A stretch of 64,000 nt of DNA. Origin: Flavobacteriaceae bacterium (lineage in GTDB: Bacteria; Bacteroidota; Bacteroidia; Flavobacteriales; Flavobacteriaceae). The DNA lies in assembly GCA_947451475.1 (NCBI GenBank), contig CANFZC010000001.1, forward strand, positions 47,433 through 111,432, written 5' to 3'. How positions within the stretch are numbered: position 1 is the first letter of the stretch; each line of letters begins with the position of its first letter. The translations under genes were made by a program, and so were the position numbers. Below the pieces are notes generated by a model. That model did no database searches. It was not told where the DNA came from and saw nothing but the letters and a program-made list of their open reading frames with translations. Positions 26,588-36,624 of this stretch are shown one piece after another.

Positions 26588-27196
26588 CTATAGAGGAAGG
26601 TGCTTTTGCTCTAATAAATTAACTACATCTTCTAATCCTACTTGCAAATTCCATACATGGATACCTAGGTTATGAGCGATATCTGTGTTAGATTTTTTAT
26701 CATCTACAAATAATGTCCTTTTTGGCGACAAATCATGTTTACGAAGTAAAGTGTTAAAAATTTCTGGGTCTGGTTTTCGCATTCCCATTTCGTAAGAGTA
26801 ATATACTTTTTCAAAACATCGATAGAAATCACTGTAAAATGACATTCCTACTTTGTGTTCAAATCGGCTGATATGAATTGAATCTGTATTGGTTAAAAGA
26901 AATAGGCGGTATCTAGTGGAAAGCATCTGTAAAAATTCTAAACGATATAGAGGAAAGTCACCAATAGAGGCATTCCATGCGTGTCTAATCTCTTCAATAG
27001 TCGCATTAGGAATGTATTTAAGGAATGTTTCGATAAACTGTAATTCTGTAATTTGCCCTTTTTCAAAATGATCATTGCAAGCTATTAATTCTTCATTGGG
27101 GCCATCTAATCCTAATTTTGCAAATGCAGTTTTAGAAGCTTCTTTGTCAAGATTGATAAAAACATCACCAAAATCGAATATAATAGTATTAATCAT
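26588..27196 (-). CDS. HAD-superfamily hydrolase
   Basis: 202 residues. Motif I is IIFDFGDVFINLD, where the usual second Asp two residues after the nucleophile is Gly. Motif II is LLTNTD, and motif IV is FVDDKKSN. The DFG form is common in the epoxide-hydrolase-N-like HAD group annotated as phosphatases. Substrate unknown; because it overlaps the end of ribD by eight bases, a role as the riboflavin-pathway phosphatase is possible but unproven. Confidence 0.88.
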   Translation of the reverse strand: MINTIIFDFGDVFINLDKEASKTAFAKLGLDGPNEELIACNDHFEKGQITELQFIETFLKYIPNATIEEIRHAWNASIGDFPLYRLEFLQMLSTRYRLFLLTNTDSIHISRFEHKVGMSFYSDFYRCFEKVYYSYEMGMRKPDPEIFNTLLRKHDLSPKRTLFVDDKKSNTDIAHNLGIHVWNLQVGLEDVVNLLEQKHLPL

Positions 27197-28229
27197 GGTT
27201 GTAAAATAGTTTAAGTTCGTCGTCTTTGATCTTACTAATTTTGGTTAATCCCTTTAGATCAGGTGCTTTAATTCCGTCTGCTAATAGTGTATTGCCTATA
27301 AATACTCTAGCTTCATCCCAAAGATTATTATCTATAAAAGTTTGAAGAGTTTGTTTACCGCCTTCAACAAATATTGATTGCACTCCTAACTTATATAAAA
27401 TCTGAATACTATTTTTGGTTAGCTGTTTATCAAAGATAACACTTTCAAAAATAAGATTTTCATCAGATGTTAAATTTTCTTGTTCAGTGATGATTATGGT
27501 TTTTGTTTTTTTATCCATCACGTTATAGTTGTTTGGTATTTTTTTATTACGATCTAGAACAATCCGTAGCGGGTTATTACCTTTCCAATCTCTGACATCA
27601 AGAATTGGATTGTCGTCTAAAACGGTTTGAGTACCAACTAATATTGCTTGTTCTTCGCTTCGCCATTTATGAACCATTTGGCGAGAAAAACTATTTGAAA
27701 TCCAAACTGGTTTTATCTTGTCTTTTTTTAATGGAGCGATAAAACCATCAAGACTTTCAGCCCATTTTAATATAATATAGGGCCGTTGCTTATTGTGAAA
27801 GGTAAAAAAACGTTTATTAAGTTCATAACATTCTTTTTCTAAAACACCTACTTTAACATTAATGCCGTTTTCTATTAATCTTTTGATTCCGGCTCCTGCA
27901 ACTATACTGTTAGTGTCAATTGTTCCGATAACAACATTTGGAATATTATTTTTTATTATTAAATCAGCACAAGGTGGTGTTTTTCCAAAATGGCTGCATG
28001 GTTCAAGCGTGACGTAAATAGTTGCTTTAGATAATAATGATTTGTCCTTAACTGAATGTATTGCATTTACTTCGGCGTGATGTTCTCCTGCTTTTCGATG
28101 CCAACCTTCGCCAATTATTTTGTTGTTGTATACTATAACACTTCCCACTAAGGGATTGGGGAACGTGGTTCCTTGTCCATTTTTTGCTAATTGGATACAA
28201 CGCTTTATGTAATTTTCATGTATATTCAC
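27189..28229 (-). CDS. ribD: Riboflavin biosynthesis bifunctional deaminase/reductase RibD
   Basis: 346 residues if started at GTG 28229 (VNIHENYIKRC). The open frame continues upstream to 28268, but that part overlaps the promoter box and the divergent gene. The deaminase zinc site is HAEVNAI and EPCSHFGKTPPCADLI. The C-terminal reductase domain follows from about residue 150 (RPYIILKWAESLDG). It catalyses two steps of flavin synthesis. A TATTTTTG box on the minus strand (28241-28234) sits four bases before the GTG, implying little or no leader. No other rib genes are adjacent. Confidence 0.93.
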   Translation of the reverse strand: MNIHENYIKRCIQLAKNGQGTTFPNPLVGSVIVYNNKIIGEGWHRKAGEHHAEVNAIHSVKDKSLLSKATIYVTLEPCSHFGKTPPCADLIIKNNIPNVVIGTIDTNSIVAGAGIKRLIENGINVKVGVLEKECYELNKRFFTFHNKQRPYIILKWAESLDGFIAPLKKDKIKPVWISNSFSRQMVHKWRSEEQAILVGTQTVLDDNPILDVRDWKGNNPLRIVLDRNKKIPNNYNVMDKKTKTIIITEQENLTSDENLIFESVIFDKQLTKNSIQILYKLGVQSIFVEGGKQTLQTFIDNNLWDEARVFIGNTLLADGIKAPDLKGLTKISKIKDDELKLFYNHD

Positions 28230-28233
28230 ATCA

Positions 28234-28255
28234 CAAAAATAAGACAATACTTTTA
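28234..28255. promoter_or_regulatory. Compact divergent promoter, ribD / GNAT
   Basis: Minus strand TATTTTTG (28241-28234) for ribD, and plus strand TACTTTTA (28248-28255, one mismatch to TAnnTTTG) for the GNAT gene. Both start codons lie within five bases of their box. No good -33 element was found for either. Confidence 0.4.
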
Positions 28256-28257
28256 GA

Positions 28258-28743
28258 ATGAGTAGCATCTATATTAGAGAAATTCAAGAGGAAGATAATT
28301 CAGAAATTGCTTCAGTAATCCGGGAAGTTTTTATTTCGGATGGCTATCCAAAAATCGGAACAGCCTATGCTGATATTCAATTAGACTTTATGTTTGAAGC
28401 CTATAATAAACCTCGAGCAATTTATTTTTTATTAGAAGATGCTGGTAAAATAATAGGAGGGGCAGGTATAAGTCAGTTAGAAAATTCAACTGAGAATATT
28501 TGTGAATTGCAAAAAATGTATTTTCTAAAAGAAGCTCGTGGGAGGGGTTATGGTTTGGAGTTAATTCAAAAATGTTTGGAAATAGCGGTGCTTTTTGGAT
28601 ATGAAAAATGCTATTTAGAAACTTTGAATGAAATGGTCTCCGCTCAAAGATTATATAGGAAAGTAGGATTTGAATATCTTTGCTCGCCACTGGGAAACAC
28701 CGGACATACTACATGTCCCATATGGATGATAAAGAATTTATAA
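28258..28743 (+). CDS. GNAT-family N-acetyltransferase
   Basis: 161 residues. The acetyl-CoA loop is EARGRGYGLEL, preceded by the strand LQKMYFL, and the tail block is ETLNEMVSAQRLYRKVGFE. Acceptor unknown. Its stop is directly followed by the prmC start, so the two are co-transcribed. Confidence 0.88.
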   Translation: MSSIYIREIQEEDNSEIASVIREVFISDGYPKIGTAYADIQLDFMFEAYNKPRAIYFLLEDAGKIIGGAGISQLENSTENICELQKMYFLKEARGRGYGLELIQKCLEIAVLFGYEKCYLETLNEMVSAQRLYRKVGFEYLCSPLGNTGHTTCPIWMIKNL

Positions 28744-29589
28744 ATGCTAGTAAAAAACCAAAAAAATATTTTTATTGAAGAGCTTTCAACAATGTATGAT
28801 GAGAAAGAAATAGAAAGTTTCTTTTATATAACATTAGAGCATCTTCACAAGAAAAAACGAATCGACTTAGCGCTTGAACCTACATTAAGAATGGATGCAA
28901 GTCAATTATCCTTTTGGCAAAGTGTTTTAAAAGATTTGAAAAATAATAAGCCTATTCAATATATCTTAGGTCAAACAGAATTTTATGGATTACCTTTTTT
29001 AGTTAATGAGAATGTTTTGATTCCGCGCCCCGAAACTGAAGAATTGGTGGAGTTGATTTTGGCCAGCAATCAGTATAGAAAGTCAGTTAAAATTCTTGAT
29101 ATTGGGACAGGTAGTGGTTGTATACCGATTGCTCTGAAAATGAAAATGCTTTCTTCAGAAATAGAAGCAATTGATGTTTCTGAAATGGCTTTAGCGACAG
29201 CTAAGTTGAATGCGGAGCTTAATAAAGTTAAGGTTACGTTTTTTTTGAAAAATATTTTAGAAATTGATGATCTAGGAGAGCAATATGATATTATTGTTTC
29301 TAATCCCCCCTATGTTCGTAATATGGAGAGATTTGAAATTAATGCAAATGTTTTAGCGTATGAACCCCATTTAGCTTTGTTTGTTCAAGATGATGATCCC
29401 TTACTTTTTTATAGAAAGATAGCCCAATTAGCGCAAAAAAATTTAAATCCAGAAGGAAAACTATATTTTGAAATTAATCAATATTTAGGCAAAGAAACCG
29501 TCGAGCTATTGGAACGTTTAAATTATAAAAATATAGTGCTTCGAAAAGATCTTTATGGTAATGACCGCATGATTGAGGCTTCTTTATAA
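28744..29589 (+). CDS. prmC: Release factor glutamine methyltransferase
   Basis: 281 residues. The N-terminal helical domain is about 1-85. YILGQTEFYGLPFLVNENVL and PRPETEELVE are typical, the SAM motif I is LDIGTGSGCIPIAL, and the substrate motif is SNPPY. It methylates the Gln of the GGQ motif in RF1/RF2. Starts right after the GNAT stop; its own stop touches the convergent permease gene. Confidence 0.95.
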   Translation: MLVKNQKNIFIEELSTMYDEKEIESFFYITLEHLHKKKRIDLALEPTLRMDASQLSFWQSVLKDLKNNKPIQYILGQTEFYGLPFLVNENVLIPRPETEELVELILASNQYRKSVKILDIGTGSGCIPIALKMKMLSSEIEAIDVSEMALATAKLNAELNKVKVTFFLKNILEIDDLGEQYDIIVSNPPYVRNMERFEINANVLAYEPHLALFVQDDDPLLFYRKIAQLAQKNLNPEGKLYFEINQYLGKETVELLERLNYKNIVLRKDLYGNDRMIEASL

Positions 29590-30834
29590 TTATTCATAGC
29601 GCAAAGCTTCTATAGGGTCTAGATTTGCTGCTTTTATAGCGGGATATAGTCCGGAAATTAAAGCTACTATAAAGCTGGTGATAAAAGCGGCTAGCATCGC
29701 GCCCCAGGGAATAATAAAATCCCAATCAGCGGCTGCACAGATTGCATAACCTATTATAATTCCAAAGATAATTCCGATAACACCACCTAATTGACCTATT
29801 GTTAGAGTTTCAATAAAAAACTGGAAGGCTATGTTGTTTTTGGTAGCCCCTAAAGCTTTTCGGACACCTATTTCACGAGTTCTTTCGGTTACGGAAACAA
29901 TCATGATGTTCATTAGTGCAATAGATGACCCCAATATTGTGATTATTCCCATTACCCAAGCCGAAATACCTAAAAAGCCTGTGAGTTCTGCAATTCTATT
30001 TATTAAATCATCGCTTCTCGAAATCGAAAAATTATCCTCTTCTACAGGATTTAGTTTTCTTATTTTACGCATCGTTACTAAAGCATCATCTACTGCTTCA
30101 TCTAACAATTCTGTTTTGCTAATCATAGCACTTAATGAATAATTAATATTTGGAGCAGAAAACATAGAACGAGCGACTTGAATAGGAATCATCACACGCA
30201 AATCCTGACTGTTTCCAAAAGTGGAACCTTTTTCTTTTAAAACACCTATTACTTTGAATTTTGCACCTCGAATTGAAAGTGTCTTACCGATGGGATTGAT
30301 GTCTTTGAATAGGCCTTTTGTCGCAAAGTCTGAACCTACTAAGCAGGAGTATACGTTATTAGAAATGTCAAATGTATTAAAGTTTCTTCCTTCTGTTACT
30401 TCAGTGCCTGAATTTGGTAAATAGTATTCATCTATTCCTAAAATAGAAATTTCTGGATCAGTCTTTTGATTTTCATATTTTACTTCTGCTGAGGAAGTTG
30501 CTACAAAAGATAAGGAGGTTTGGGTAAATGGATAGTCGTAATGTTCTTTAAAAGCTTTTGCCTGTGGATAGGTAATGATAGGATTGATTTTTTGTATTTC
30601 ATCTCCTCCATGTCGTCTGCTTCGACTTTCGTATTGACTAATGTTGAATGTATTGGAGCCCATTGAGGCAAAACTCGAATTCAAATTGTAATCAATTGCC
30701 GTTACTACTGTCAAAATTCCTACTAAGGCTGTGATTCCCAAAGCAATAATGATAATGGTGAATATCGTACGTAGCAATTGTGTTCGTATAGAACTCAATG
30801 CGATTTTTACATTTTCTTTGAATAATCCAATCAT
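29590..30834 (-). CDS. MacB/FtsX-family ABC transporter permease
   Basis: 414 residues with four predicted membrane helices: one near residues 18-40 and three at the C-terminus from about 285. A large MacB-like periplasmic core lies between them. The motif MIVSVTERTREIGVRKALGA is the FtsX-family signature. Such permeases need an ABC ATPase, but none is encoded beside it here. Substrate unknown. Confidence 0.9.
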   Translation of the reverse strand: MIGLFKENVKIALSSIRTQLLRTIFTIIIIALGITALVGILTVVTAIDYNLNSSFASMGSNTFNISQYESRSRRHGGDEIQKINPIITYPQAKAFKEHYDYPFTQTSLSFVATSSAEVKYENQKTDPEISILGIDEYYLPNSGTEVTEGRNFNTFDISNNVYSCLVGSDFATKGLFKDINPIGKTLSIRGAKFKVIGVLKEKGSTFGNSQDLRVMIPIQVARSMFSAPNINYSLSAMISKTELLDEAVDDALVTMRKIRKLNPVEEDNFSISRSDDLINRIAELTGFLGISAWVMGIITILGSSIALMNIMIVSVTERTREIGVRKALGATKNNIAFQFFIETLTIGQLGGVIGIIFGIIIGYAICAAADWDFIIPWGAMLAAFITSFIVALISGLYPAIKAANLDPIEALRYE

Positions 30835-31004
30835 AATGGTAATTTGACACTAAATTACAGCATTTGTTACAAGAATATTGACTTTGCCATGTAAAATAGT
30901 TTTAAAAAATAAGATATTTGCACATTGATAACACAGTAGTGAAGCATTAAACAATATGTCAAATGAAATTTTGTCAATATTGATAAATATAGTAATTAGA
31001 AAAA

Positions 31005-32372
31005 ATGGCACAAAAACCAAGTATTCCCAAGGGTACCCGAGATTTTTCTCCAATAGAAGTTTCAAAACGAAATTATATAATGACCATAATGCGTCATCAT
31101 TTTGAGAAGTTTGGGTTTCAACCTATAGAAACTCCTTCATTTGAAAACTCAGAAACTTTAATGGGTAAATATGGAGAAGAAGGGGATCGACTTATTTTTA
31201 AAATATTAAATTCTGGAGACTATTTAGAAAAGATTTCTCTAGAAGAGCTGCAGGTAGTTAATTATAAACAATTAACTGCAAAGATTTCTGAAAAGGCGCT
31301 ACGTTATGATCTGACAGTGCCTTTTGCGCGTTATGTTGTTCAACATCAAAATGATATTGAGTTTCCTTTTAAGCGATATCAAATACAACCTGTTTGGCGA
31401 GCAGACCGACCTCAAAAGGGCCGTTTCCGTGAGTTTTATCAATGTGATGCTGATGTGGTGGGTTCTACGTCCTTGTGGCAAGAAATTGAATTGGTTCAAT
31501 TATATGATTCGGTTTTTGCTGAATTAGGATTGAATGGAGTTACAATTAAAATTAATAATAGAAAGTTATTATCGGGAATTGCTGAGGTAATTGGCGCATC
31601 TGATAAGTTGATTGATTTCACTGTAGCTTTAGATAAGCTTGATAAAATAGGTAAGGAAGGCGTAAAGAAAGAGATGCAAGAAAAAGGCATTACAGTCAAG
31701 GCGATAGAAAAAGTACAACCCTTGTTTGACTTTACTGGAACTATTCAAGAGAAGTTGGATAAATTATCGGTTTTACTTACTTCCTCTGAGGAAGGTAAAA
31801 AAGGAATTGAAGAGTTGCGTTTTATTTGTGATACTATTTTGAAATTGGGCTTGAAACAAGCGAATTTAGATTTAGATGTGACTTTAGCCCGGGGATTAAA
31901 TTATTATACTGGAGCTATCTTTGAAGTTACTGCTCCTGCCGGTGTTTCTATGGGTTCTATAGGTGGCGGTGGGCGATATGATGATTTGACGGGTATTTTT
32001 GGTTTGAAAGATATGAGCGGTGTAGGGATTTCTTTTGGATTGGATAGAATTTATTTAGTGTTAGAAGAATTGAATCTTTTTCCAGAAACAGTTACAACGG
32101 CAACCAAAGTTTTGTTCTTACACATGGGTGAAAATCAAGCCTTCGAAGCAATGAAATCCTTGGTTCTATTTAGGGAGATTGGGATAAAAGCCGAATTGTA
32201 TCCTGATAACGCTAAGTTGGACAAGCAGTTTAAACATGCTGAGCGGCGAAACATACCTTATGTAATAAAAGAGATTGAGGACTTGAATTATACCTTGAAA
32301 GATTTGCGTACAGGAGAGCAACTAATGCTTTCGTATAATGCTTTAATTCAAAAACTAATTGCAGTTATATAG
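31005..32372 (+). CDS. hisS: Histidyl-tRNA synthetase
   Basis: 455 residues, class II synthetase. Motif 1 region is KGTRDFSP, motif 2 is [20 protein letters not shown], and the histidine-specific block is [13 protein letters not shown]. Motif 3 is [11 protein letters not shown]-terminal anticodon-binding domain runs from about residue 360. Single gene ending in a strong terminator. Confidence 0.97.
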   Translation: MAQKPSIPKGTRDFSPIEVSKRNYIMTIMRHHFEKFGFQPIETPSFENSETLMGKYGEEGDRLIFKILNSGDYLEKISLEELQVVNYKQLTAKISEKALRYDLTVPFARYVVQHQNDIEFPFKRYQIQPVWRADRPQKGRFREFYQCDADVVGSTSLWQEIELVQLYDSVFAELGLNGVTIKINNRKLLSGIAEVIGASDKLIDFTVALDKLDKIGKEGVKKEMQEKGITVKAIEKVQPLFDFTGTIQEKLDKLSVLLTSSEEGKKGIEELRFICDTILKLGLKQANLDLDVTLARGLNYYTGAIFEVTAPAGVSMGSIGGGGRYDDLTGIFGLKDMSGVGISFGLDRIYLVLEELNLFPETVTTATKVLFLHMGENQAFEAMKSLVLFREIGIKAELYPDNAKLDKQFKHAERRNIPYVIKEIEDLNYTLKDLRTGEQLMLSYNALIQKLIAVI

Positions 32373-32423
32373 TGTTTGTTATTTTGAATTTTAAATTTCG
32401 AAATTCAGTAACAATAAAGGCTA

Positions 32424-32449
32424 AAGCTCCCGTGTTCGGGAGCTTTTTT
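32424..32449 (+). terminator. Terminator of hisS
   Basis: AAAGCTCCCG, TGTT, CGGGAGCTTTTTT: GC-rich stem followed by six T residues on the plus strand. Confidence 0.9.
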
Positions 32450-32474
32450 GCGGTTAAATATAGAATTAAAAAGA

Positions 32475-35400
32475 TCACTGGATTATTATTTTTTTGGTTA
32501 ATTCGCCTTTATCAGTAGTTACTTTTACGATATAAGCACCTGTGGTAAGTGCAGAAACTGGGACTTCTATAGTAGATTGGTTTTGAGTTTTTATCGTAGT
32601 ATTCAAAACATTTTGTCCTACTAAGTTAAATATGTTTACTGCTTTTACTGATGCATCTAGTGATTCATTTTTAATAGTAATTATATCAGTTGCCAAAGCG
32701 TGAGTAATGGTAATTTCTTTAGTTAAATCGTTATGGCTAATTCCTAATGCATTTGGATTGTAAAAACGTAATTCAAATCGATTATCATGATTGCCAAATG
32801 TTAAGTTTGCAGTAAAAGGTTCGTTTTTAATGCTAGCATATGTTTGAGTAAGTGTATCATATATGTAAACATCTTGACTTTCGGGGAAATTCTCTAAACC
32901 ATCAACTGAAAAGGTCACGTTACCCTGCGAAGAAACTGTAACCCCAAGTGGATATACATTATTTATGTTGAAATAGCCTTCACCTTGAATATTCAATTTT
33001 TTATCATAGTTTAAGAAGTACATATCATCATTTTGAATTTCGATACTTTTAGCATCATAACCTTCATCATATTCAGCGGTTGCTAAATCATCCATAAAAC
33101 CGATTAATATCTGTCTGTGATGATTATCATAGGAATCAAATCCTAATCGTAATCTCATAAAAGTGTCATCGGCGATTTGATCTTCAGCGTTATTATTTTC
33201 ATCGTCACCTATTGCTGCAGTCGCGTTGGTTGTTTTAAATAATGTATTTGAAATTACACTGTTTTCTCGAGTGAATGTGCGTTGACTATTTTTAAACAAA
33301 ATGTTACCTCCAGTATTTGAGCCTATTACGAAAAATCCCTGTCCGACAGGAATACATTTTCCAGGTACTTTGGAACTGTTTCCTAATCCACTTATACCTG
33401 TAGGAGAAACAGGAGGAGTACCTCCCACTAAAGTTCTAGTGGCGTAACCCCCTTGATAAAGTTGGGTGATATGTGAATTATTGGTATTGTAATGTTCCCA
33501 AAAATAGATTGTTCCATTTATGGTGTGAATGTTATCTTTTATAAAAAGATCAGCATTAATTGCGGAAGGATATGGATTTCCACATAAATTTAAGTTGTCT
33601 GCAGAGATTGGAGAAACAATTGTCCCATTGTTAGGTTTCCCCACAAAAGTATAGTTTTGAGTTGGAGTTGCAGCTGCGCTGCCTTTAAGAGTATACCCTT
33701 GTCCTGCTAACAGTGTTCCGTTAGGCCCAATTTGAGTCCAGTTGGCTGCACTATTACTAACATTTTGAAATTTAAAAATCCAATAATCACTCAATGTAAT
33801 AGGTGTTGAAGGAAATGCATCTCCGTCGGTAGTCCAAGATATGTTTTGGATATTGTTTGGGTCTGTGCCATCTTTCATTACATCGGCAACGGTATATCCA
33901 TTATTATTGGATGCACTATTTATTGAACTAACTGGTGAAGACCAATAATTATAATTATACTTATTGGATTGACCTTGTTGGTCACGTTCTATACTACCGG
34001 AACTAGTAGTGTCTAAATCACTATTAGCAATTTGAATTAATTGAGATCTTCCAACCAAATCAATTTTACCATCTAATTTCAAATAGTGTGTTATAGATAT
34101 TTTGGTATCATTATTTGCTGAAATGGTATGGTTATTTACAATTAATCCTAAGATGATTTTATTTGCAGTAGAGGTTATATCATGATTTGTTTCAATAATG
34201 TTCCATGTGATTTGTTTTGAACTACTTACAATTGAAGCGGTGCATGGAACTGATTGAATGGTTCCATTTGCCCAAGTGTTTTTGTCGGTCCAAAGGCCAT
34301 TAGCTATGGTTTTGTAGGGAAGTGGTGCCGTTTGAGAGTCCACCGTAACTTTGTTGTTGTAGAATACGTCTCCTCTATTATGGTAACTTGAATTATCATT
34401 GATTGTTGTGCCAATGAAAGAATTCATGTTGTAGTATGCTGTTAAGTTTGCCCAGTTGATTGTATTTAAATCATTTTTACTGATATTAGATGGGACGGTA
34501 GATCCCTTTGTTTTCATGCTGTTTTGCACTATTTCCTGATTCATCATGAATCGGATTTGTGTAATCGTAATTGCTTTATTCCATAAACGGAATTCATCTA
34601 AATCTCCTTTAAAGAAATTTCTAATATCTGATTTATTTCGATATTCAGCTCCAATGGAAAATGAATTTGTGTTTGTAGCAGGATTTGATGAATTTACAGT
34701 ACTGTCGGCAATGCCATCAATATAAAGTGTGGTACTTATCCCTCGGAATATTATGCTTATATTATGCCATTCGCCATTTGGCAGCACAGTGTTAGATGCA
34801 ATATGTGTTCCCTCCCAAGAGATATGAATTTTATTGTCTGTTGTTAAATACATGCGAAATCCTGAAGTTCCATCATATTTAGAAACAATAGTTCTATCAG
34901 TAGCGCTATTATTTTGACCTGTAGGTCGTACCCACAACATCATTGTAAAATTATTGTTTAAATTATTTACATCTCCCATCTTCATGACATTGTCGATGCC
35001 GTTGAAAGTTAAGCTTCTTGATGCTACAGATTCGTGAGCAACACCAATGGTAAAGTATTGGGTTCCGTCAAAGTCATAGAGCGCTTCTTGATTGCTGCCA
35101 TTTGTTGTGAAGAATATTGTTTCAACTTTTGAAGTAAATAGTTCGTCATTGGCAACAATTAAAACATAGGCATCGTTTCCAGTCAATGGCGGTAAGCCAG
35201 AAAGGCTAGTGGTGGGGATTGAAATTTTAGTGGCTTGAACATCTCCACCTGTTTCTACTGTTTTCCATATTTTATGAGGGATGTCAGTATGCGTAGTCAC
35301 TCCAGTTGTTCCGCCGAAAGTAAGTGCTATGTCATTGTCTGAGTCGTTCATATCACCATTGTTATCACCCCAAACTAAAAATGTTTTATCGGAATTAAAC

Positions 35401-35672
35401 GTGTTAGTGTTGGCTGCATTACTGCCGAAAAGATTTCCTAATCCAACAGATAAAAATGGATAACTGCTGCTTATGTCTTGTTTCTGATTGAAACTGGCAA
35501 CGTCATCACGACCTATTTTTGTTACATTAAAATTGTAACTTGAATTTGCTGTAGCGTTCCAAATTAATGTTGCGCTTGAATCATAAAGATTCTGACTGTT
35601 TGATAGTAGGCTAACAAACAACACTAAAAGTAGCAAGTACTTTTGTTCTGATTTAAGTAATAATTTTTCCAT
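32475..35672 (-). CDS. Secreted LamG-domain protein with type IX sorting domain
   Basis: 1065 residues from MEKLLLK at 35672, the start that places the signal peptide (LLLLVLFVSLLSNSQ) at the N-terminus. A concanavalin/LamG domain lies at about 220-380 (SLTFNGIDN, TMMLWVRPTG). A long beta-rich middle part follows. The C-terminus (ISALTTGAYIVKV-like, ending LTKKIIIQ) is a type A T9SS sorting signal, so the protein should cross the outer membrane and be attached or released. Ligand unknown. Its long N-terminal stretch before LamG is of a type often found in Flavobacterium cell-surface proteins. Single gene. Confidence 0.88.
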   Translation of the reverse strand: MEKLLLKSEQKYLLLLVLFVSLLSNSQNLYDSSATLIWNATANSSYNFNVTKIGRDDVASFNQKQDISSSYPFLSVGLGNLFGSNAANTNTFNSDKTFLVWGDNNGDMNDSDNDIALTFGGTTGVTTHTDIPHKIWKTVETGGDVQATKISIPTTSLSGLPPLTGNDAYVLIVANDELFTSKVETIFFTTNGSNQEALYDFDGTQYFTIGVAHESVASRSLTFNGIDNVMKMGDVNNLNNNFTMMLWVRPTGQNNSATDRTIVSKYDGTSGFRMYLTTDNKIHISWEGTHIASNTVLPNGEWHNISIIFRGISTTLYIDGIADSTVNSSNPATNTNSFSIGAEYRNKSDIRNFFKGDLDEFRLWNKAITITQIRFMMNQEIVQNSMKTKGSTVPSNISKNDLNTINWANLTAYYNMNSFIGTTINDNSSYHNRGDVFYNNKVTVDSQTAPLPYKTIANGLWTDKNTWANGTIQSVPCTASIVSSSKQITWNIIETNHDITSTANKIILGLIVNNHTISANNDTKISITHYLKLDGKIDLVGRSQLIQIANSDLDTTSSGSIERDQQGQSNKYNYNYWSSPVSSINSASNNNGYTVADVMKDGTDPNNIQNISWTTDGDAFPSTPITLSDYWIFKFQNVSNSAANWTQIGPNGTLLAGQGYTLKGSAAATPTQNYTFVGKPNNGTIVSPISADNLNLCGNPYPSAINADLFIKDNIHTINGTIYFWEHYNTNNSHITQLYQGGYATRTLVGGTPPVSPTGISGLGNSSKVPGKCIPVGQGFFVIGSNTGGNILFKNSQRTFTRENSVISNTLFKTTNATAAIGDDENNNAEDQIADDTFMRLRLGFDSYDNHHRQILIGFMDDLATAEYDEGYDAKSIEIQNDDMYFLNYDKKLNIQGEGYFNINNVYPLGVTVSSQGNVTFSVDGLENFPESQDVYIYDTLTQTYASIKNEPFTANLTFGNHDNRFELRFYNPNALGISHNDLTKEITITHALATDIITIKNESLDASVKAVNIFNLVGQNVLNTTIKTQNQSTIEVPVSALTTGAYIVKVTTDKGELTKKIIIQ

Positions 35673-35927
35673 GATCTGGGGTGTTTGATGAATTATTATT
35701 AAAATGAATTCTATGTTTGTTTCATTTGACACTACAAAAATATAAAGATATTACATATTGTGTCGATAAAAGACATAAAAAATCGATGAAATGCATCTTT
35801 TTGGAATGTAATCAAGTAAAAAACTTACAAAAAAATTTAATGTAAGTAGTCTTTTGTCTTGTTTAAAATGTAAACAAAACGAGTTATTTGTAAATAAATG
35901 CTGTAGATTAGTGAAGTAATAAACAAA

Positions 35928-35955
35928 AAAAAGCATGGAAGAATCCATGCTTTTT
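35928..35955 (-). terminator. Terminator downstream of tRNA-Met
   Basis: AAAAAGCATGGA, AGAA, TCCATGCTTTTT; the minus strand runs on into more T residues. The rest of 35733-35927, between the LamG gene and this hairpin, is AT-rich with nothing I can support. Confidence 0.85.
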
Positions 35956-35963
35956 AGTTTAAG

Positions 35964-36037
35964 TAGCGAGGACGGGAGTTGAACCCGTGACCTCAGGGTT
36001 ATGAATCCTGCGCTCTAACCGACTGAGCTACCTCGCC
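35964..36037 (-). tRNA. tRNA-Met (CAT anticodon)
   Basis: A 74-base cloverleaf on the minus strand. Acceptor GGCGAGG pairs with CCTCGCT (one G-T pair), the D-stem is GCTC/GAGC, and the anticodon loop TTCATAA gives CAT. The T-arm is ACGGG-TTCAACT-CCCGT, with discriminator A. CCA is not encoded. The paired first base argues against initiator tRNA. Elongator Met is most likely; Ile2 with modified C34 cannot be excluded by eye. Confidence 0.93.
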
Positions 36038-36065
36038 AAGGTGTGGCATTCCCTGAATGCGGGTG

Positions 36066-36096
36066 CAAATATAAAATTTAAATTAGAGGTTGCAAA
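36066..36096 (-). promoter_or_regulatory. Promoter of tRNA-Met
   Basis: Minus strand TTTG (36096-36093), exactly 19 bases, then TATATTTG (36073-36066). This is a textbook Bacteroidetes promoter 29 bases upstream of the tRNA. Confidence 0.75.
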
Positions 36097-36182
36097 CTTA
36101 TAATGCTTATTTTTTTTATTTTTAAAAAAGGCTTTTTTATTGACTTTATATTCTATATATTTCCCAAAAATTTTTTCAGATT

Positions 36183-36575
36183 ATGGATAGTAAAATTCGT
36201 TATGAGCTTGAGTTTCCTTTGAATTCATCCCCTCAATTGCTTTATCAGTATATTTCAACTCCATCTGGTCTTCAGGAATGGTTTGCGGATAATGTTAATT
36301 CAAGAGGTGAATTTTTTACATTCATCTGGAACGATGTAGAGGAGAATGCTCGTTTAGCTTCAAAGAAAACTGGAGAGAAAGTAAAATTCAAATGGGTAGA
36401 TGATGCGAAAAAGGATACAGAGTATTATTTTGAATTACGAATTTTAGAGGATGAGATTACGAAAGATGTTTCCTTGATGGTTGTCGATTTTGCTGAAGAG
36501 GATGAGGTAGATGAAGCAAGATTGTTATGGGAAAATCAAATTTCTGATTTAAAACACGTCATCGGCTCTATTTAA
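36183..36575 (+). CDS. START-like domain protein
   Basis: 130 residues. The N-terminal YELEFPLNSSPQLLYQYIST, then GLQEWFADNV and VKFKWVDDA, match the SRPBCC/AHSA1-like helix-grip fold seen in a small Bacteroidetes family. Ligand unknown. Followed by a terminator that ends just before the next gene. Confidence 0.82.
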   Translation: MDSKIRYELEFPLNSSPQLLYQYISTPSGLQEWFADNVNSRGEFFTFIWNDVEENARLASKKTGEKVKFKWVDDAKKDTEYYFELRILEDEITKDVSLMVVDFAEEDEVDEARLLWENQISDLKHVIGSI

Positions 36576-36598
36576 ATATTTATTATTACAGTATATTT

Positions 36599-36624
36599 GT
36601 CCCGCTAAAAACGGGACTTTTTTT
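36599..36624 (+). terminator. Terminator touching the start codon of the aminotransferase
   Basis: GTCCCG, CTAAAAA, CGGGAC, then seven T residues ending right before the ATG at 36625. It ends the START-like gene, yet occupies the whole ribosome-binding region of the next gene. Confidence 0.8.

Noticed and set aside
30850..31065. 71-codon minus-strand ORF across the hisS start
   Set aside because: It overlaps hisS and its upstream region and has no recognisable features.
35751..35948. 65-codon minus-strand ORF next to the tRNA
   Set aside because: It overlaps the tRNA terminator and has biased AT-rich composition typical of chance frames.
35964..36037. tRNA as an island insertion site
   Set aside because: No repeated tRNA 3' end and no integrase or foreign genes lie beside it.
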